A stretch of DNA of 64,000 nt from Baylisascaris procyonis (GCA_037389465.1 JAZARR010000250.1:4325001-4389000); one strand, 5' to 3'; positions 36,383 through 50,701 are shown, numbered from the stretch's first letter. Notes: generated from the sequence alone by a model not told the origin. Numbers and translations are program-made.

Positions 36383-36403
36383 CTTCGCGGGACTCGGCGA
36401 AGG
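36315..36403 (-). CDS. Filament gene distal first exon (long head)
   Basis: Exon between a TTTTCAG acceptor and a GTAAGT donor. The ATG at 36382 gives [19 protein letters not shown] and TNK plus two bases, which join exon 2 in frame. The 21 bases before the ATG are open in the same frame (PSPSPAK), so the exon could be internal rather than initial. It lies 4.8 kb upstream of exon 2. Confidence 0.72.
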
Positions 36404-36405
36404 CT
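36404..36405 (-). promoter_or_regulatory. Splice acceptor of the distal filament exon
   Basis: The gene strand reads CATTTTCAG|CCTTCG with an ATG 21 nt further on. This fits spliced-leader addition to the long filament mRNA. It also fits a cis acceptor joining exons of the upstream unit, because the intervening 21 nt are open. Confidence 0.5.
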
Positions 36406-39400
36406 GAAAATGGCAAGGATTGCTAGCTATGTCTACAGATGTTCCAATGTTGCATGCCCAACGTACGTTTCCCCTCTTATCAAACAACGATGTTGATAAA
36501 ATATGCGTTGTGCCAAACTATACCATCATTCAATATTAAATCGATTAGGAATGAAAACGAAAAACGTTAAAGGGAAGATTTAAAAGTTGTATTTTTATTA
36601 TTATTTTACTATCGAAAAATAAACTCTCAATTTCTCACTTTCTCTATCTAATGCAGTCAGTGAAATAATTTGTGATAAAATAACATTAAGGCTGGCAATG
36701 ATGTACACATGTTACGAACATTTCTGTCCAATCGTTTCAACACCACAGAAGACAATGTTATTGACGAAGCAAAAATAAGTGTACAATTAAAACTAGATAA
36801 TCAAAAGATTAGATATCAGTAATTATATAAATGAATATCAGTAGCAAAATGTTTTCCCGAGTCCTAATAAAACTGCAACTGGAGTAGTTTTCGCATTAGG
36901 CATTATGCGTTATTGATTCCTGGTTGACATATAGACCATTCTGCTGATCACAGATCGAGAGGAAGTGACTTTTATATCATTTTCACCAACGTTTTTCACC
37001 GACGTCAGTGAAAAAAAGAAAGCACGTTTGTGAAAAATTATAAAAATGGAGCAAGTTTCTAAGACATTGACATCGATCGTAATATGTAAAATGAGGAAGC
37101 ACAGTTGCACGTATATTGACAATAATTTATTCTGACTTCAAATAGGAAGTGAATTTCATTGCTTTTCAATATTTTTCAGTGCAAAAAAAGTTAAGTGGAG
37201 GTGACACGATGTGCAACAATACGTGAGAATAATTGTTGTTTGAATTTCAGTGAATCGATGTGCCATGAATGGCTATGCAATTGCATTGACGCGATAATTG
37301 CTTCCGACTCACTACTTTCAATGGAAAGTTGCACTTCTCAAAAGTGATGTATCTACGTTAGGCGCAAATTCATAACGAGAGAATATTCGATTATCTATGA
37401 ATATTTAGGATTGATGGATATTAGAGAGTATTTTATCGGAGATATTCCGATTTGAATTTAAAAAAATTTTATTTCATGACGAACAGCTATAATTTCAGCT
37501 ACAACCAGGACTTGATTGATTCATTAAACAATAAAACATAATGATTTGTTGGTGAATTAAGACACTTCAAAAAACTTTAAAAAATTGGTGCAAGCAAAAA
37601 ACATATCTCGGTGTTTGAATCACTAAATGGAATAGCTCGAGACTGTAAAGTTTTTCATAGTTCCCCGGCAATCGAAATCTGAATTTCCTATTCTTTAACA
37701 CCAATCGAATTAGCACACCCATAAGTAGTATACGATAACTGCTACCATAACGCAAGGTAAAAACTCATGAATGTAAGCATTGCTATTACTTATTTGTGCC
37801 ATCTTTGGCATCGTTCGTACCACCGATCATTAAACGATTTTTTCGCTGTATGCAAAAACACTCAAAACTATTGCAAGAATTTTTTGTAACTTCGTTGGGG
37901 GAGTTGATGAAATCCAATGTCAATATAGAGGAAACGAAGCATTGAAACACAAGATGAACCAAGTGCAAGAGTGAATTTTTATAGTGTACGATCCCGTTGC
38001 ACATAAGTGCATTCGTTGATTTTTACCGATTCGAAGTGGCGGATTGAATTTCTAATGAATCATAAAACCTATTCAGTGTGCAACAAACATATAAGCACGC
38101 TTCACTGATTTCTTTTTCGTCCGAAACGCCCAAAAATTCACTTTAAAAACATTCCGCGTTCTTATTTAGCACTCAAATAGTAAACCTGAATAAGACAATC
38201 TTGAGTCATGAAGCATTAATGAAGTTCAATGGTAATTTAACCATTGAAAGATCACATCTGAATCAGACTCTCGATAAAAAAGAACCACAGTTTTTCCACT
38301 CACTATTTCGATGGAACTGATTCACTTCAACTAGATTTGTGTTTTAATTAAATCCTACACTACATTTGTCTAAAAAGCTTAATTTCCGTTTCCACAAGAA
38401 ATACTTAGATTTTCAACAGTGCTATATGAAATGAAAAAATTTCGAGATTATATTAAAGATTAAAAAGATTGCGACGATTTTGTGGTTCTAACGTCCCTCT
38501 AATTACGTAAAGGCTCGCCGAGAATGCCCTTTATATTGATGAGCGCAATTGAAACACAGCTGCTGGTATTGCTCTTCTAATGCGAACGCTTAACAAAATA
38601 CGAAACACGTGCTATAGGCGATGCACGAAACGATTTCAGGAAATGTGCAGAAAAAGCGAATTGCTGACGATATAAGAGCACATATGGTGTGGCAGTGAAA
38701 GCCGATAAGAGGGCACATATGTGTGCCTATAGAGACGAAAGCGTAATTGTTTTTATAGCTCAAAGGTGGGCTGTATGTGGTGTACGTGGAATCTAAAATA
38801 TTTATTCCCTATACAAAGCAGAGGCGGACAAGTGCGATGCTTTGTAGTTAATGTGCAATGCTAAAGATCACGATGAGGAAAAGCAACTGTTAAGAGCATC
38901 GATTCCTATCATCAACACTCGATGCGCTTAACAAAAGAGAAAAATTTTTTCGGAGCTTGGCGGATGCCCGAGGCAATTTTATTTTAGTAAACGCTCTGCA
39001 AACTACAAACCGATTTTCACAACAGTGAAAAAATAAAGATAAACTGGACCTTGCAATGATCCCTATTCACTCAATTAGCTGAATTAAGTCTATAAAAGTG
39101 TATAAATACTACGTCGATTTTTAATCATTTCGTTAAATTACTTTGTCACTATCACCAATGCAATTAAGCAGCCACACCACTCAGTCTTTCTCCAATGTGA
39201 TGAATTCCTTCTACGTAGAATTTACGCTGAGAAAATGAAAAGATTATATGACACATTATGAAAGCAGTGTCGGTGATATAAAGCAGTTTCGATTCAAAAG
39301 ATGTAAACGAAATGCCAATTTATTTAATATATCGGTTCATTTTGGTAATCTAATCAACGATGCGAATTTCATCGTTGAGTAGGCAGAGAAATTTAGTCGA

Positions 39401-42400
39401 ATGCCGTCAAATCGCAGCAAGTACCATTCAACTAACATTCGGCATCAATCCTAAAGGTTCATATAGATGAAAAAAGCGTATCGGCTTTGTTCAATAGGAA
39501 GCTGTATGCGAAGTGCACGCAACCAAACATCCACTATGCGAGCAATGAATGATACGTCAGCTCCACTGCAAAAGTGAAAGAATTCGATAAAGCTATCCGA
39601 TAAGCCTCAAAGGGGTAACAGTTGGACGAATAGGCAGCTGAAGGGATTCGATGATGAAACATCACCGCTTTAGAGAGGTGCATGGAGTGGGAGACGGAGA
39701 AGGAGAAGAAAGGAACGGCGAAAGGATCTGGAACTGTAGCAGTTGAGAAGCAAAGTAAAGAACAAACTCCAATAGATGTCAGAGAGGAGAAAATCCAATG
39801 CACTGGAGCAACTGGTTCAATGAGGACTTGAGCGCATCCTTTATACTAGTGAGAAGCGCTAATGGCGTAAGACTTCCGATGTTTGGCAGACTCCTTAAGT
39901 TCCGACAGCACTTCATCACACTGAGTACCTGATCCTTTTCTTTCCTCTTTTCCCAATCCGCCGTATATCCGTTGAAGTAAGTAAAGTACCTAGATTTGGG
40001 AAGTAGCAAAAGACCAGAAGTAGCAGAAGTTACAAGGATGAGGCGATGTGGATGAGCGAGTAGTGCGAACAGGCAGACAGTTGGATGGGAAGCCAACTGT
40101 GGCACGGTGGAATGAGTGCAGCAGCGCTTAAATATAAGCAGTGCTGTGTGCGAAAGGCGGATGGGCATTTTTTCGACGGGAACTTTTTTGTACGCTTTGC
40201 ACTCGAAATAGATACAAGTGAATCAGACGATGGCAATTCCTGAAGTCGTGCTCTCGAAGCAAGTAGAGAATGTGGCTCGAGTGGGAGGATGTTAGCTTGG
40301 CCTCAGACCTCCCACACAATTACCAACAAAACTATTTCTACAGAAGAAACTTATATGCGCTCTTTTATACCACGAATCAGTGCTTAGACATGGCAGTCAC
40401 TTTGCAGCACTGCAATTTGCAATCCGCAGCACCGTTCGGCGAATGTACAGCCAGCCATTTAGACAGTTTATTGGATGCTTTATTGCAATGAGGATAATTT
40501 TCCAAAAATGCACAATTTTTGCATTATAAATGCTCGAAAACCTCGTTAAAAATGGAAATGTGTGGTGTAAAAAATTTAGCAGAATCCACATGAATTTTCA
40601 ACATCTCAATTTTAAAAATGTTTAAATTTTAAGATTCACTCGGAACAAATGATAAACGAGATCGATTACAGAAGTGAACTCATTGCAAAAGATGAGAAAA
40701 TAACGAGGGAAAACAATTTTGTAGAGAATTTAAAAATGTTCGTTTGTTCGTAAAAAAATATCATCCTGATATGTAGCTTCCTAAATTGCAGAAACTTTCT
40801 GGGAAATTGCTATTCGCTGATAACTTTCTTTCATCCAACCATTTTTAATTGTTCTATAGGCTCTTTGTTGGTTCTACGAGCATCCGCAGAACAGTGAATC
40901 ATAAAGATTTATGCCAACTGCCAATATATTTCGGTAAACGCATTTATGTAACTAAACAAAGCGATTTGAAGTTGAAAAACGAAACTATGAGAATACTGCT
41001 GCATCTTCCTGAAGTGAACTAAATGATCAAATATGAGTTCGAGCTTAAACTCTCTTCTTTCCACTCTTATAATTTTTTGGCGAATACTCCGGCCTTCTTT
41101 ATTTTTCGACTTAAATCTACTAAAATTTAATAAAGCTGTAAAAAATTCATCTGCACTAATACCTTTGGAGAAGCCCTTTGACGAGTGCTTATTTCGCTTG
41201 CCGATTCTCTATCGGTGCGTTCAGTGCGTTCGGTACGCTCCGTTTTGGAGGCCTGAAATTGCTTATACAAAATAATGATGCAGTATTTTGTTTACTTAAT
41301 GTTCGAATATATATCACTGCATAAGCAGTATCATAATGACTTTGCCATAATTATGTCATAATTGTTGAAGCTATTCTAATCAATAGAAATAGGAATGTTA
41401 CGATTCAACGGAAATCGGGTTACTTGATAGGAATGATCATATGTGATCGGCTGAAGTGCACATAATTCATGATCGAATGCTCATCGATAAACAACAAGTA
41501 GAAGTGCTTTTTGTTCTATATGGCGAAAGTTATAAAATCTTACCTGAAACGAACTCTTCTACAAGTTACAGCTAGTTTTGATAATCATTAACTTAAATCA
41601 TGCACCTGCCACTCATGCATTTTGCTCGCTTTCTTCGCTCGTTTTCACTATAAGACGTCTCAAATCATAAACGTTGACGGTGAATGTCAACTACTCGCGA
41701 TTGTGTGGCAAGAGAGTTATCGCATTTTTAGCTATATTTGCTTTATGCATTGCACGTGCATGCGGATGAGATCACACTGAAAAAGATTGTCCAACCACCT
41801 CTTGGTAAGCATTGGTAACCACCTCGTGCTTACCACATCACAAAAAAAAACTCTTCTTGCCAGGTCAACTGCTAATAATATTGATTTCTTTTTTTACAGC
41901 CAGCCGCACAAAACAAATTAACACAAAATGCAGCAATCGATAAACAAACAGTGAAACACTCAAAGAAAAATAGCGTTTCGAGGAAATTCTTCACCCATCC
42001 ATAAAACATCATAGTTTCGTGAAAAAGTATACAAACTTGCTTATGCCCGCATGATCACTACATATGCCGGCTGCGTACGCTTCAGTGTAGGAACACTGCT
42101 TTCCTCCTGTAATGCCAATCTCACTACATATGCCGGCTGCGTACGCTTCAGTGTAGGAACACTGCTTTCCTCCTGTAATGCCAATCCTCAATCCCTCCTT
42201 CCTTCTCTCTCTCATCCACAGAATGTCGAAATTTTCATGAAATATGCTGTCATTAAAGTGCCAGCAAGCACGCGAAAGCGTTTAAAACATTGGGAAAGTT
42301 CTCTGACAGAGTGAAATTTTCGATAGTTTGGATGTGGTTTCTTTACGGTTTAGTAGTAGATTATTAAGGCCTATTTTTAAGGGGCATCAAAGTAAAAATG

Positions 42401-43896
42401 TTCCTAACAATATTACTGTGTTTCATAGAACCCACACCAGTCTGTCAATTGATTAGTCTGGAATTTTAATAGGTTTTCAATAGTGGTGAAACAATGAATC
42501 CGAAATATCTCCATCGATATGTGTCAGCTGCGAATAGTAACATCTTACTGAGTCGTGCCAAACAAAATGCTAATGAAACCAATCAGGTCGGAACTTTAAA
42601 TTGGGAGCAAAAAGGATGAAGCCGAAGAGTGAATCCCTCGACCCACAAAAAATAGCGATCAAAATAAGAGAAACAGCCACGACACAAGCTGTCACTATCA
42701 AATCTGGAGCGATTAGAAATCATGAAGGACTTCATATATGCTGCAGCATTACAGCTCGAAACATTTTGAAATGCTTTCCGCGTCGCAATCATAAAAACTT
42801 CAGAATGACATAGGCGGAAACTTCAGACAATTATGCCATCAATGCTTTAAAAATTCCGTTAGTTGAGCAGTTTAAAATTACTCGAGACGGAATTCCAGAA
42901 AAAGCCCCGCGGCAACTCACAAGAAAAGCGGTGAGTCAAGCTCTTATCACGTCGGGAAAGAAATTTGGGTGCTTTCGATCGAAAAGAGTTTTAAACTACC
43001 GATAATGCCACAACCTAGGCGTCATTCTCAACCATTTTCGTTGCAGTTACGAACATTTACATCGTCGGTGCAGTATCTGAATTCCGCAACCCCAACGAAT
43101 TTATTTCAGATTTGTTCAAAACTGCATTTGCAACTACGGATAAATCAAGGTGCTAGGAAAAAATGCCAATGCATTTAAATGCAAAACTCCAGAGAACAGA
43201 GGCGCAGAATCGGGAAAATCCAGATCCCCAAACTAAAAAAAGTGATCCAGAAATGACTACTTTAAAGGGATGAAACCAATACGATGGTCGAATTGAACAT
43301 TGCAAATATTTCACAAGTGAAGAAAACAATTTCAGTTGATGTTCGAAAGAAGAGTGAGCAAATAATGAGTGCTTAAAAGACGAGATATTCTTCAAAAACG
43401 CAATCGTGGTATGTTTACATTGAGAATGTGAGTGATGCTTCGCATGTGCACACAAGAAGAGGCTTATCTATACGCTTCCTTATTGTTTATTTCCAATTGA
43501 AGATATATATGACGATCACTTCAGAATTAAATCATCTCTCAATTAACTTCAGAAACCTTCTGATTCCCTAAAAGAACTAATGCTGAATTCGCAATTAATG
43601 AGATTGCAATGGATTGCAATTTGCAATTCTCTAAAGCAATAAATTACATCAACATTTCTTCGTTATTTACTCAGAAACTGCGATAGCATATGATGTTGAA
43701 GAATGCACTACTAATGATGAAGAGGTTTTTTCGATTTTGCACAACACATGCAGAGATATTTATCTCTCTTCGCTCCTTCTATCCCTCAATGTTTGGGGCA
43801 CCTCGACTTCCAGATTCTATCTGTTACAAACAACAAAAATTAATAATATGAGGAAGTGAAAACCGATAAGTGATGATAGCAAATGATGATACATAC
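36406..43896. other. Region between the distal filament exon and the upstream unit
   Basis: No protein family was recognised. A GC-richer stretch at about 39.64-40.3 kb has open frames on both strands and an 8-bp inverted repeat (ACAGTTGG / CCAACTGT). A weak minus-strand exon candidate lies near 37789-37842 (TTGCATACAG acceptor, RKNRLMIGGTNDAKDGTN, GTAATA donor). The 66-bp tandem duplication at 42.1 kb is listed separately. Confidence 0.5.
42055..42186. repeat. 66-bp tandem duplication, two identical units
   Basis: Units 42055-42120 and 42121-42186 are identical. Because 66 is a multiple of three and the unit has no stop in one frame of each strand, it gives repeating 22-codon peptides on both strands. 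Each unit also contains the small palindrome CAGTGTAGGAACACTG. Confidence 0.97.
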
Positions 43897-43966
43897 CTGA
43901 TAGTATTTCGACGATCTTCCGTACATCGCTATTTTCCCTCACTGTAGCGCTTCTACTGTTGGATGC
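43897..43966 (-). CDS. Possible further exon: ASNSRSATVRENSDVRKI
   Basis: AAAATAG acceptor and CAG|GTATGT donor enclose 70 bases, open only in the frame compatible with the 50386 exon (ASNSRSATVRENSDVRKIVE, ILS plus one base). It leaves phase 1, unlike the other exons of the unit. Joined to the 36.3-kb exon it would reach a stop after eleven codons. It may be an alternative terminal path or a false exon. Confidence 0.4.
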
Positions 43967-45394
43967 CTATTTTATGTAACTCTAATGGCAATGCCGATGA
44001 CAGAAGGAGGAGTCATCATTTGAAATGAAATGCCCCTTTTTGTGTGCATATGTAAGGCTGCTCTCTTCGGAGGAAAGAGGCCGTACGCAGCGATGCAAAT
44101 TCTTTTTTACCCCGAAAAATCTTTGCATCGTTACGACTGATTCAAGCAACATCACCCCAACAAATGATTCGTTTCAACAACCGGTCATGCAAAAAGATTC
44201 CGTTCTCTTGTAATCGATAGATAAAATACACAGTGACATGCGGACATAGAAAAAATTTAGTTTTGGAATTGAAAATTAGGAAGAAAATCGGATTCAGTTA
44301 GAATAAATCGTCGGAATATTAAAATTCTATGCATGAGAGATTTTTGTAAATGGAAAAACCTTTGCACCATCATTAATCGCTGCTCTATATTGGTAAACTT
44401 GTTAGGCAGAAAACTTCATCAAATTTGAATATTGGATAGTATGATTGATCTCAAACAAACAAAAAAAAGTGCTCGAAGTGTGACAATATGCACAGAAAAA
44501 ATCCACTAGATGCTTAACACAAATGTTGCGATATACTGATGTCGTACTTCGCATGCTATTATGCAAGTGTTTTTATTTTTCGTTTTAACTACGAAATGAG
44601 AATACCGTAGGCAGCGGATAACAGAGGAAAGCATACGGTACAGTTGAAAATGATGTTGACAATGGTGTAAGTGAAGGACTATTTTTTAGAGGGAAGGATG
44701 TGAGTTGAAGAGTGAGTAAATAAAAGTTGGGTGCAACAATACGTACTGAGCATATCGCAACTCTGGAAATGCGATAGCAGACATTGTTGCGCCTCTGTGT
44801 GCTTTTAGAGTCTCTATTAACTGATGTGCGCCTTACAAACACTCACTAAAAGGAAATTAAATATTTCAATTGTCAACTACAATCAAAGAGAGTGAATTAG
44901 AAATTTTCACTGATTATGAACACTCATCACCAGACAGTTAATAGCAATTTATCGAATCCTTTCGAATAAATCGAAAGTGTAATGTGATGAAGGGATTTTT
45001 TAAAGTGATCCTAAAATAGATTATTTCAGAGCAATAGAAACGTGAAGGACTGAGGATGTGATTGAGAACGATACAAAATATGTGCTCATTTTTCTTATAA
45101 AATAGAAATTTTCAATTTTCATCATAAATTCAGTTTTTGAGCAGAATCAATGAAAAATACTAACGAAATTTCACTAACTTTGCCATATTGTGCCTAACGA
45201 ATAATGGTTGACAATTGAAATAATGGTGGGTGGTTCTTCTTGGAAGCAAAAGTCGCTTTTCTGCTTTGTGATGTGATTCATTATGAAGACGTTTTGCTAA
45301 GAATAAACTCGATGATTAAGCTATCATTTGAGAAATTTTGCGTGACGGGGACCAAAACCATATAACCACATAATGTAATGGTTCTTTAAAAAGC

Positions 45395-45439
<45 letters not shown>

Positions 45440-48400
45440 CACCCAAATGTCCACAAATATCCGAGCGAATGCAAACTTAAAGAAGGCATTTTTTGCAATA
45501 ATGCAAAAGGAATTTGATGGAGCATTTGTTTCTGACATAAATTATTCATTCGGTCTGCACCACTGATTATGCTTCACTGATTGCGTTTGTTGCCAGATCA
45601 AACGCCAGCACTAAAAAAATCGCAGTAGTATGAGCAGTGATGAAATGAAAATTCATACTCTTTTCATGGGTGTTATTGATGGCGAACGATGATTGCGTTT
45701 ATGTGGTGATTGAATGAGCAAAAATAGTGAATGCTGTCATTCCTATTTGAATTCTAAGCCGGATGATTCCCAAACACAATCGAACCAGCTTTGCATACTT
45801 GTGCGTTAGTGAGGTACCCCACTAACTGCTGCATATTGTGTTTCGCTCTATTCCATCAACCTTTTGACAATGAGCACTTTCCTGGCTGGTAACACAACAG
45901 TTGAAAAGATTGATGGGTACGCTTGATTGAGATGAATGAATGAATTACTGCTAAACGCGAAAAGACATACAGAAAAATGTGAGTGTCAATACATATGCGT
46001 CATCTTCACTCGGTTATACCACCAATCGCCTAAGGAAATTATTAACAAAGAAATAACATGCGCAATTATGCACAGTGCTGAAATTTTTGTAGTGAGCAGC
46101 GATAAAATTTACCCATCGAACTCATCTTCGCCTCCTTCCCCCTCCCTCCTTCCTCCGTCCGACTTATTCTCACCTCCCTTCACTCAGCATTAGGAGAAGC
46201 TAATGAACGTCTAGCAATCGGATTAGAATTCAACCGCTTCATTCATGCCAGTAGTTACAAAATTTATGAAAAGAGGACGTATGATCTCAAAAAAAAAAAA
46301 AAAAAATTATTTCTGTGACATTTCGCTGCTGCATTCAATATATTTGCATACAAATTTGCGAAGACATGCTTAGTTTAAATTCGCAGATTCGCAACCTTTC
46401 GTGTTGACTGGTTGAGTTTTTGTAGCGAATCAACCTAACGAAAATCAACTTTGTCAAAGAAACCAAAAGAATTCGCTTTTACGGAAAAATTCAAAACGTA
46501 TTGCATGAAGAGAGAACCAGAACTCATCGAAATGAACTGTATAGGTCATACGATTCTGCTATGAAATTACATAGATTTCACATTTTCGTATTTATCAAAA
46601 AAAGATGCAACGCACTGCTTTGTTCACAAATAGCAGCCTACAGCTTTACTGCATTGATCCGTGTATAATTCAGAAAGCGAGAAGCCAGGCCTATTTTACG
46701 TTAGGACCCTAAAAGTTTCAGGCTGTCTCTCCTCCCTCCCCTCCTCCAAACTCCATACTAATTTTTTCTCGGTTTTGATTTCGCCCTCCATAAAACTTCG
46801 ATCAAATAAGTTTTTTCCTTTTTTTGCAGTCGAATGCATTAATGGTTCACAGGTATTTCGCGGAATGAGTACTCCCTGCTTTTGCGGTCTTCATAAAACA
46901 GATCGAGCATATGGCCGTACCATAAGAGCAGAAAGTGGCTGGCTGTGCCACAATAGCTCCAAAAGTTGTCTTATTCTCAAGTTCTGCTAGTAAGTCCAAA
47001 ATCTAGTTGTCGTGAAGGTCGTAAAATTCGGTTTTTAGAGAAAGGTTACGAAATCCTGTCATCTACAAGATCAGAAAACACCTCCATTCTGCTACCGTAT
47101 AAAAAGCTTTGAAATCGCAAACTTTTGTTGTAAAGTAGTAATGCGCATGAAACTCGTTAGATAGTGGGAGGGAAGATCATCATGGGTGTTCTTTTATCAT
47201 GTGGAACAGCACCCTTTTTAGACTACCGCTAACATATCAAATCATCACTACTATCTAGTGAACTAAATAGCAGCGATGATTGGCCGCTGCCTTCATTCTA
47301 CGTATGAACGTGGTCTCTCGTGTGCTTCGAACTATATGGCAATAAATGCACATTGTGCCCTATCGTGTAAATCATACCTCAACCTAATAACAAGTAAAAC
47401 CCGTTTTTGAGCCTACATTTTATGTTACACCGCACAACGCCTAAACGATAGTATAGAATTAGTGCGCAAAAGTGAAACGTCTAAACGATACATGGAAATT
47501 CACCTCAACACTTTTACACAGAATTTTTTCAGTAATTTTGAATTTTTTAAAAAAGGAAACTAAACGATTTATTTCAGCGCTCTAAGGAACAACTCGTACT
47601 TTTAGGCTCATATTTTCAAGAAATTGCGACAAGCAAAAAAGGCATCATTTTCCAAGACACGTTTTAGTGTTTTTCCTCACGGAAGAAGAAAATTTATAGC
47701 TGACCTCTTGAGTTTATTACACTGAAACAAGTTGGAAAAAAACATGTACAGCTGAAAAAGAATAAAAATTTCAGCATGCTTCCGAGGAAATTACCACCGC
47801 TCTAAAAAGAAGCATTGAACTCGCTTCAGACAGCGAAGAACTTTTGTCTTTCCTTTGTTCTCTGAAAAGAATTAACTGAAACGTGGAAGTTAAAAAATGA
47901 AATAGTGCTTCTTGCATATAGAGTATGCAGATGAAAATATTGCCCCGTAATCGTAATCACCAGCGCTATTAACCCCCCAGAGAGTTAACCTTCTCCTCAT
48001 TGCAAATGGTGTGTTAGCGTTCAAGGCAAGGTCGCACGCGAAAATAAATTCACGAGAATGTGGCACGAAGTAAACCGTTGTCGCATATGCTATGACTTTC
48101 CCTACAGTGCACCATTATAAAACGCAATTTCTCAGGAATGTCTCATTTTCGCACTCAAGGTTTGCTAACTGCCTTCACTTCATTTTTATTGCTTTCTCTC
48201 TCATCCTATGCATTCAAAAGCATTGACTAACTGTGCAATCACCGAGTTCTCATGCGAATAGACTATGTAAATCTTCTAAGTGCGACTTCTTCGCAGGCTG
48301 AATTGGCACTTTACGTTTACCATGTGAGAAAAATGTACAGGTTCTCGCATATTATCGCATCGAATCCTCATATACAAGAAAGCGGAAATTTCGCAATGCT

Positions 48401-50701
48401 TGCGTTTGCAAATTTTCTTTAATCCGATGTCGTGAACGCGGAAATTTTCGAATGAGAATTAGGCCAGTTCTTAAGCGAAAATTAATTTCATTGTTGGAAT
48501 CAGATCTGCTTTGACGGCAGATGGTTTCGTAACAGTCGCCACGAAAGGTGGTGGGAAAAATGTCGTGCTCTTCGTACAAATCCACATTTATACGAAGAAA
48601 ATGGAAATATCATCCCTTGATAAGACCACCTCTACAACACCATGATGATCGCTAAATTCATGCTACATAGAACAGCATATATCATCCATACTATGATAAA
48701 TGCCGATCAACCCACAATAAACGGATTCCTAAAACAGTCCTCCTATCCGTTCTCCTAAGGTGACGTCCCGATTTCCATTGCTATATTCAAATCACATCGG
48801 CGTTCAAATTATATCGGACGGTCAATTTTTTCACCATCGGTAAAAAACTACTACTACGTGAAACACACAAATGGTGGATAAGAGAGGAGAGTAAGCAATC
48901 GTCAACTGTTCGTCCTTTAAAAGCTTTTGCGTCCTTCACCAAAGAATGCTCGTTGAAATTGGCTTCTGTCCATTCATTCTATTTGATGAAAAAATATGGT
49001 ACACTTATGGATTAATATGCGCACTGTATTTGAAGATTCTCAAACAAAATTTTTATTGGCAATCACCAAAACTGCCCTCTAACCATCATGAACTGCCGTG
49101 AATTTGTAGCCATTATTGCAGTGAAATGAGAATGGAGGAATGAGATGCAGTCATGTAACGATTCCTTTCACCTTTCATTCTTAGCCATCCATCCCTGTCC
49201 CATTCATGCTTTCATTTCCGTACATATTTGCAAGAACAGCACTATAATGATATCGTGCCCGCGCATTTGCATAATCATACGTTGAAGTATGTTTCAAATG
49301 TATAATATCTGGCATGCAAAATGTACATTGCAAATTGGACCTTTGAAGTAATCTTCATGCAGAATGATTGTCATCAATATCAGATATAGATGCCTAAAGA
49401 AAAGAAAAAACTTGTAAGCAAATTTCGTTCTATGGAAGTGGGATGTACACTTCTGATTGGCACAACAAGTGAGCAGTATAAAACAAGCATAAAATAAAAC
49501 AGTCAAATAGGTAGTTCGTTGCTTTGTAATACCTACGAGCATCCTTAAGGTGCACTTCGTTTCACGCTCTTACATTTTTTTTTAGCAAGAACAAACAACT
49601 TAATCCTAAGACGATTTGCAATTGCATTTTAATTTCTTTCAAGCTCACTTCTTTGATTGTATTGTTTGATTTAATTAAGCAATTAATGCCAACTGAATAG
49701 TAAATATTGTTGTTTCCCGTTCAGTGCGTAAATATGATCGAAAAAGCGCACATTTACAAGGATGCGCACCCTGATCAGAACACATCCTAAGGTTGAGAAC
49801 ATTGAACGAAGAAGGGTTTTCATATGTGCACAGTTTTCCTAATCGAAACGAGTTTCTTTTGCTGAAGCGGCATTTTGCATAAAATCGCCGAACCATCTAA
49901 CCGTTTATGCACAGAAAACATCAACATTTATGCATCATTCCAAGTCCGCATAATTCTACAGTATTTTCTCAACTCAAAGAACGCTAATGTCGTTAAGTTT
50001 CTTCTAACTACGTATCCTAATATCCTAGTAAACTGATATAAAACAATAACTTCGCATTAATTTCATTTCATCTAAAATAATTCTTCGACGAAAGATTGTT
50101 TCACTGCCAATGAAAACAATGATACAAATATTAATTCAGAAAATATCGTTCTTTCCGCTCGAATATATTTTAAAATCTATATTACACTAGAAGGAGAATG
50201 TTTTTCCACTCTTCATTTGCGCAGATCTATTGAACAAATACTTTCCATTTATTGAATATGCAAGAAACTTCCCTCTTAAATCTCTACATTTATACAGTGC
50301 ATTCCATTTATTCAACCTTATGCTACATAGAAAATTTTTTATGAAGGTAAAGATCGGAAGAGGAATAAAACTCATACGAACATACCCCATCTGCGTCTCC
50401 CCATCTTGATATGCGTGATTCGGTATGACTGCTATAGCCGGAAGATGCATCCTTTTCATCGTATTTCTTTGCCGCTTCGGGCTGTAAAGAGATCACATTT
50501 GAAAGGCATTGCCGCTCTTCATAGAATTTTCGGAAAACTTTAAGATGGATGAACCGAAATTTCGCACATTTTCAAGAGGTTTGGAGATTTATTGGAACTT
50601 GTGCGGTTTACTGGAAGATCGAAGAACACTCTTGCGGGTAGTAAACCACTGCATTTCACTTTAAACTGATGCCGGAAAAAATACAGCGAAAAATAAAATC
50701 A

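Larger units (their letters stand above)
43967..50385. other. Long gap or intron in the unknown unit (6.4 kb)
   Basis: Between the 50386 exon and the doubtful 43966 exon. It holds an AT microsatellite, an A19 tract at 46289-46307 and a plus-strand Cys-rich exon candidate (46830-46990). Other open frames, such as 48352-48585 minus, have no motifs. Confidence 0.5.

Noticed and set aside
44585..44842. Minus-strand 85-codon frame with RRNNVCYRISRVAICSVR
   Set aside because: No acceptor and donor pair brackets it and no motif links it to the unknown unit.
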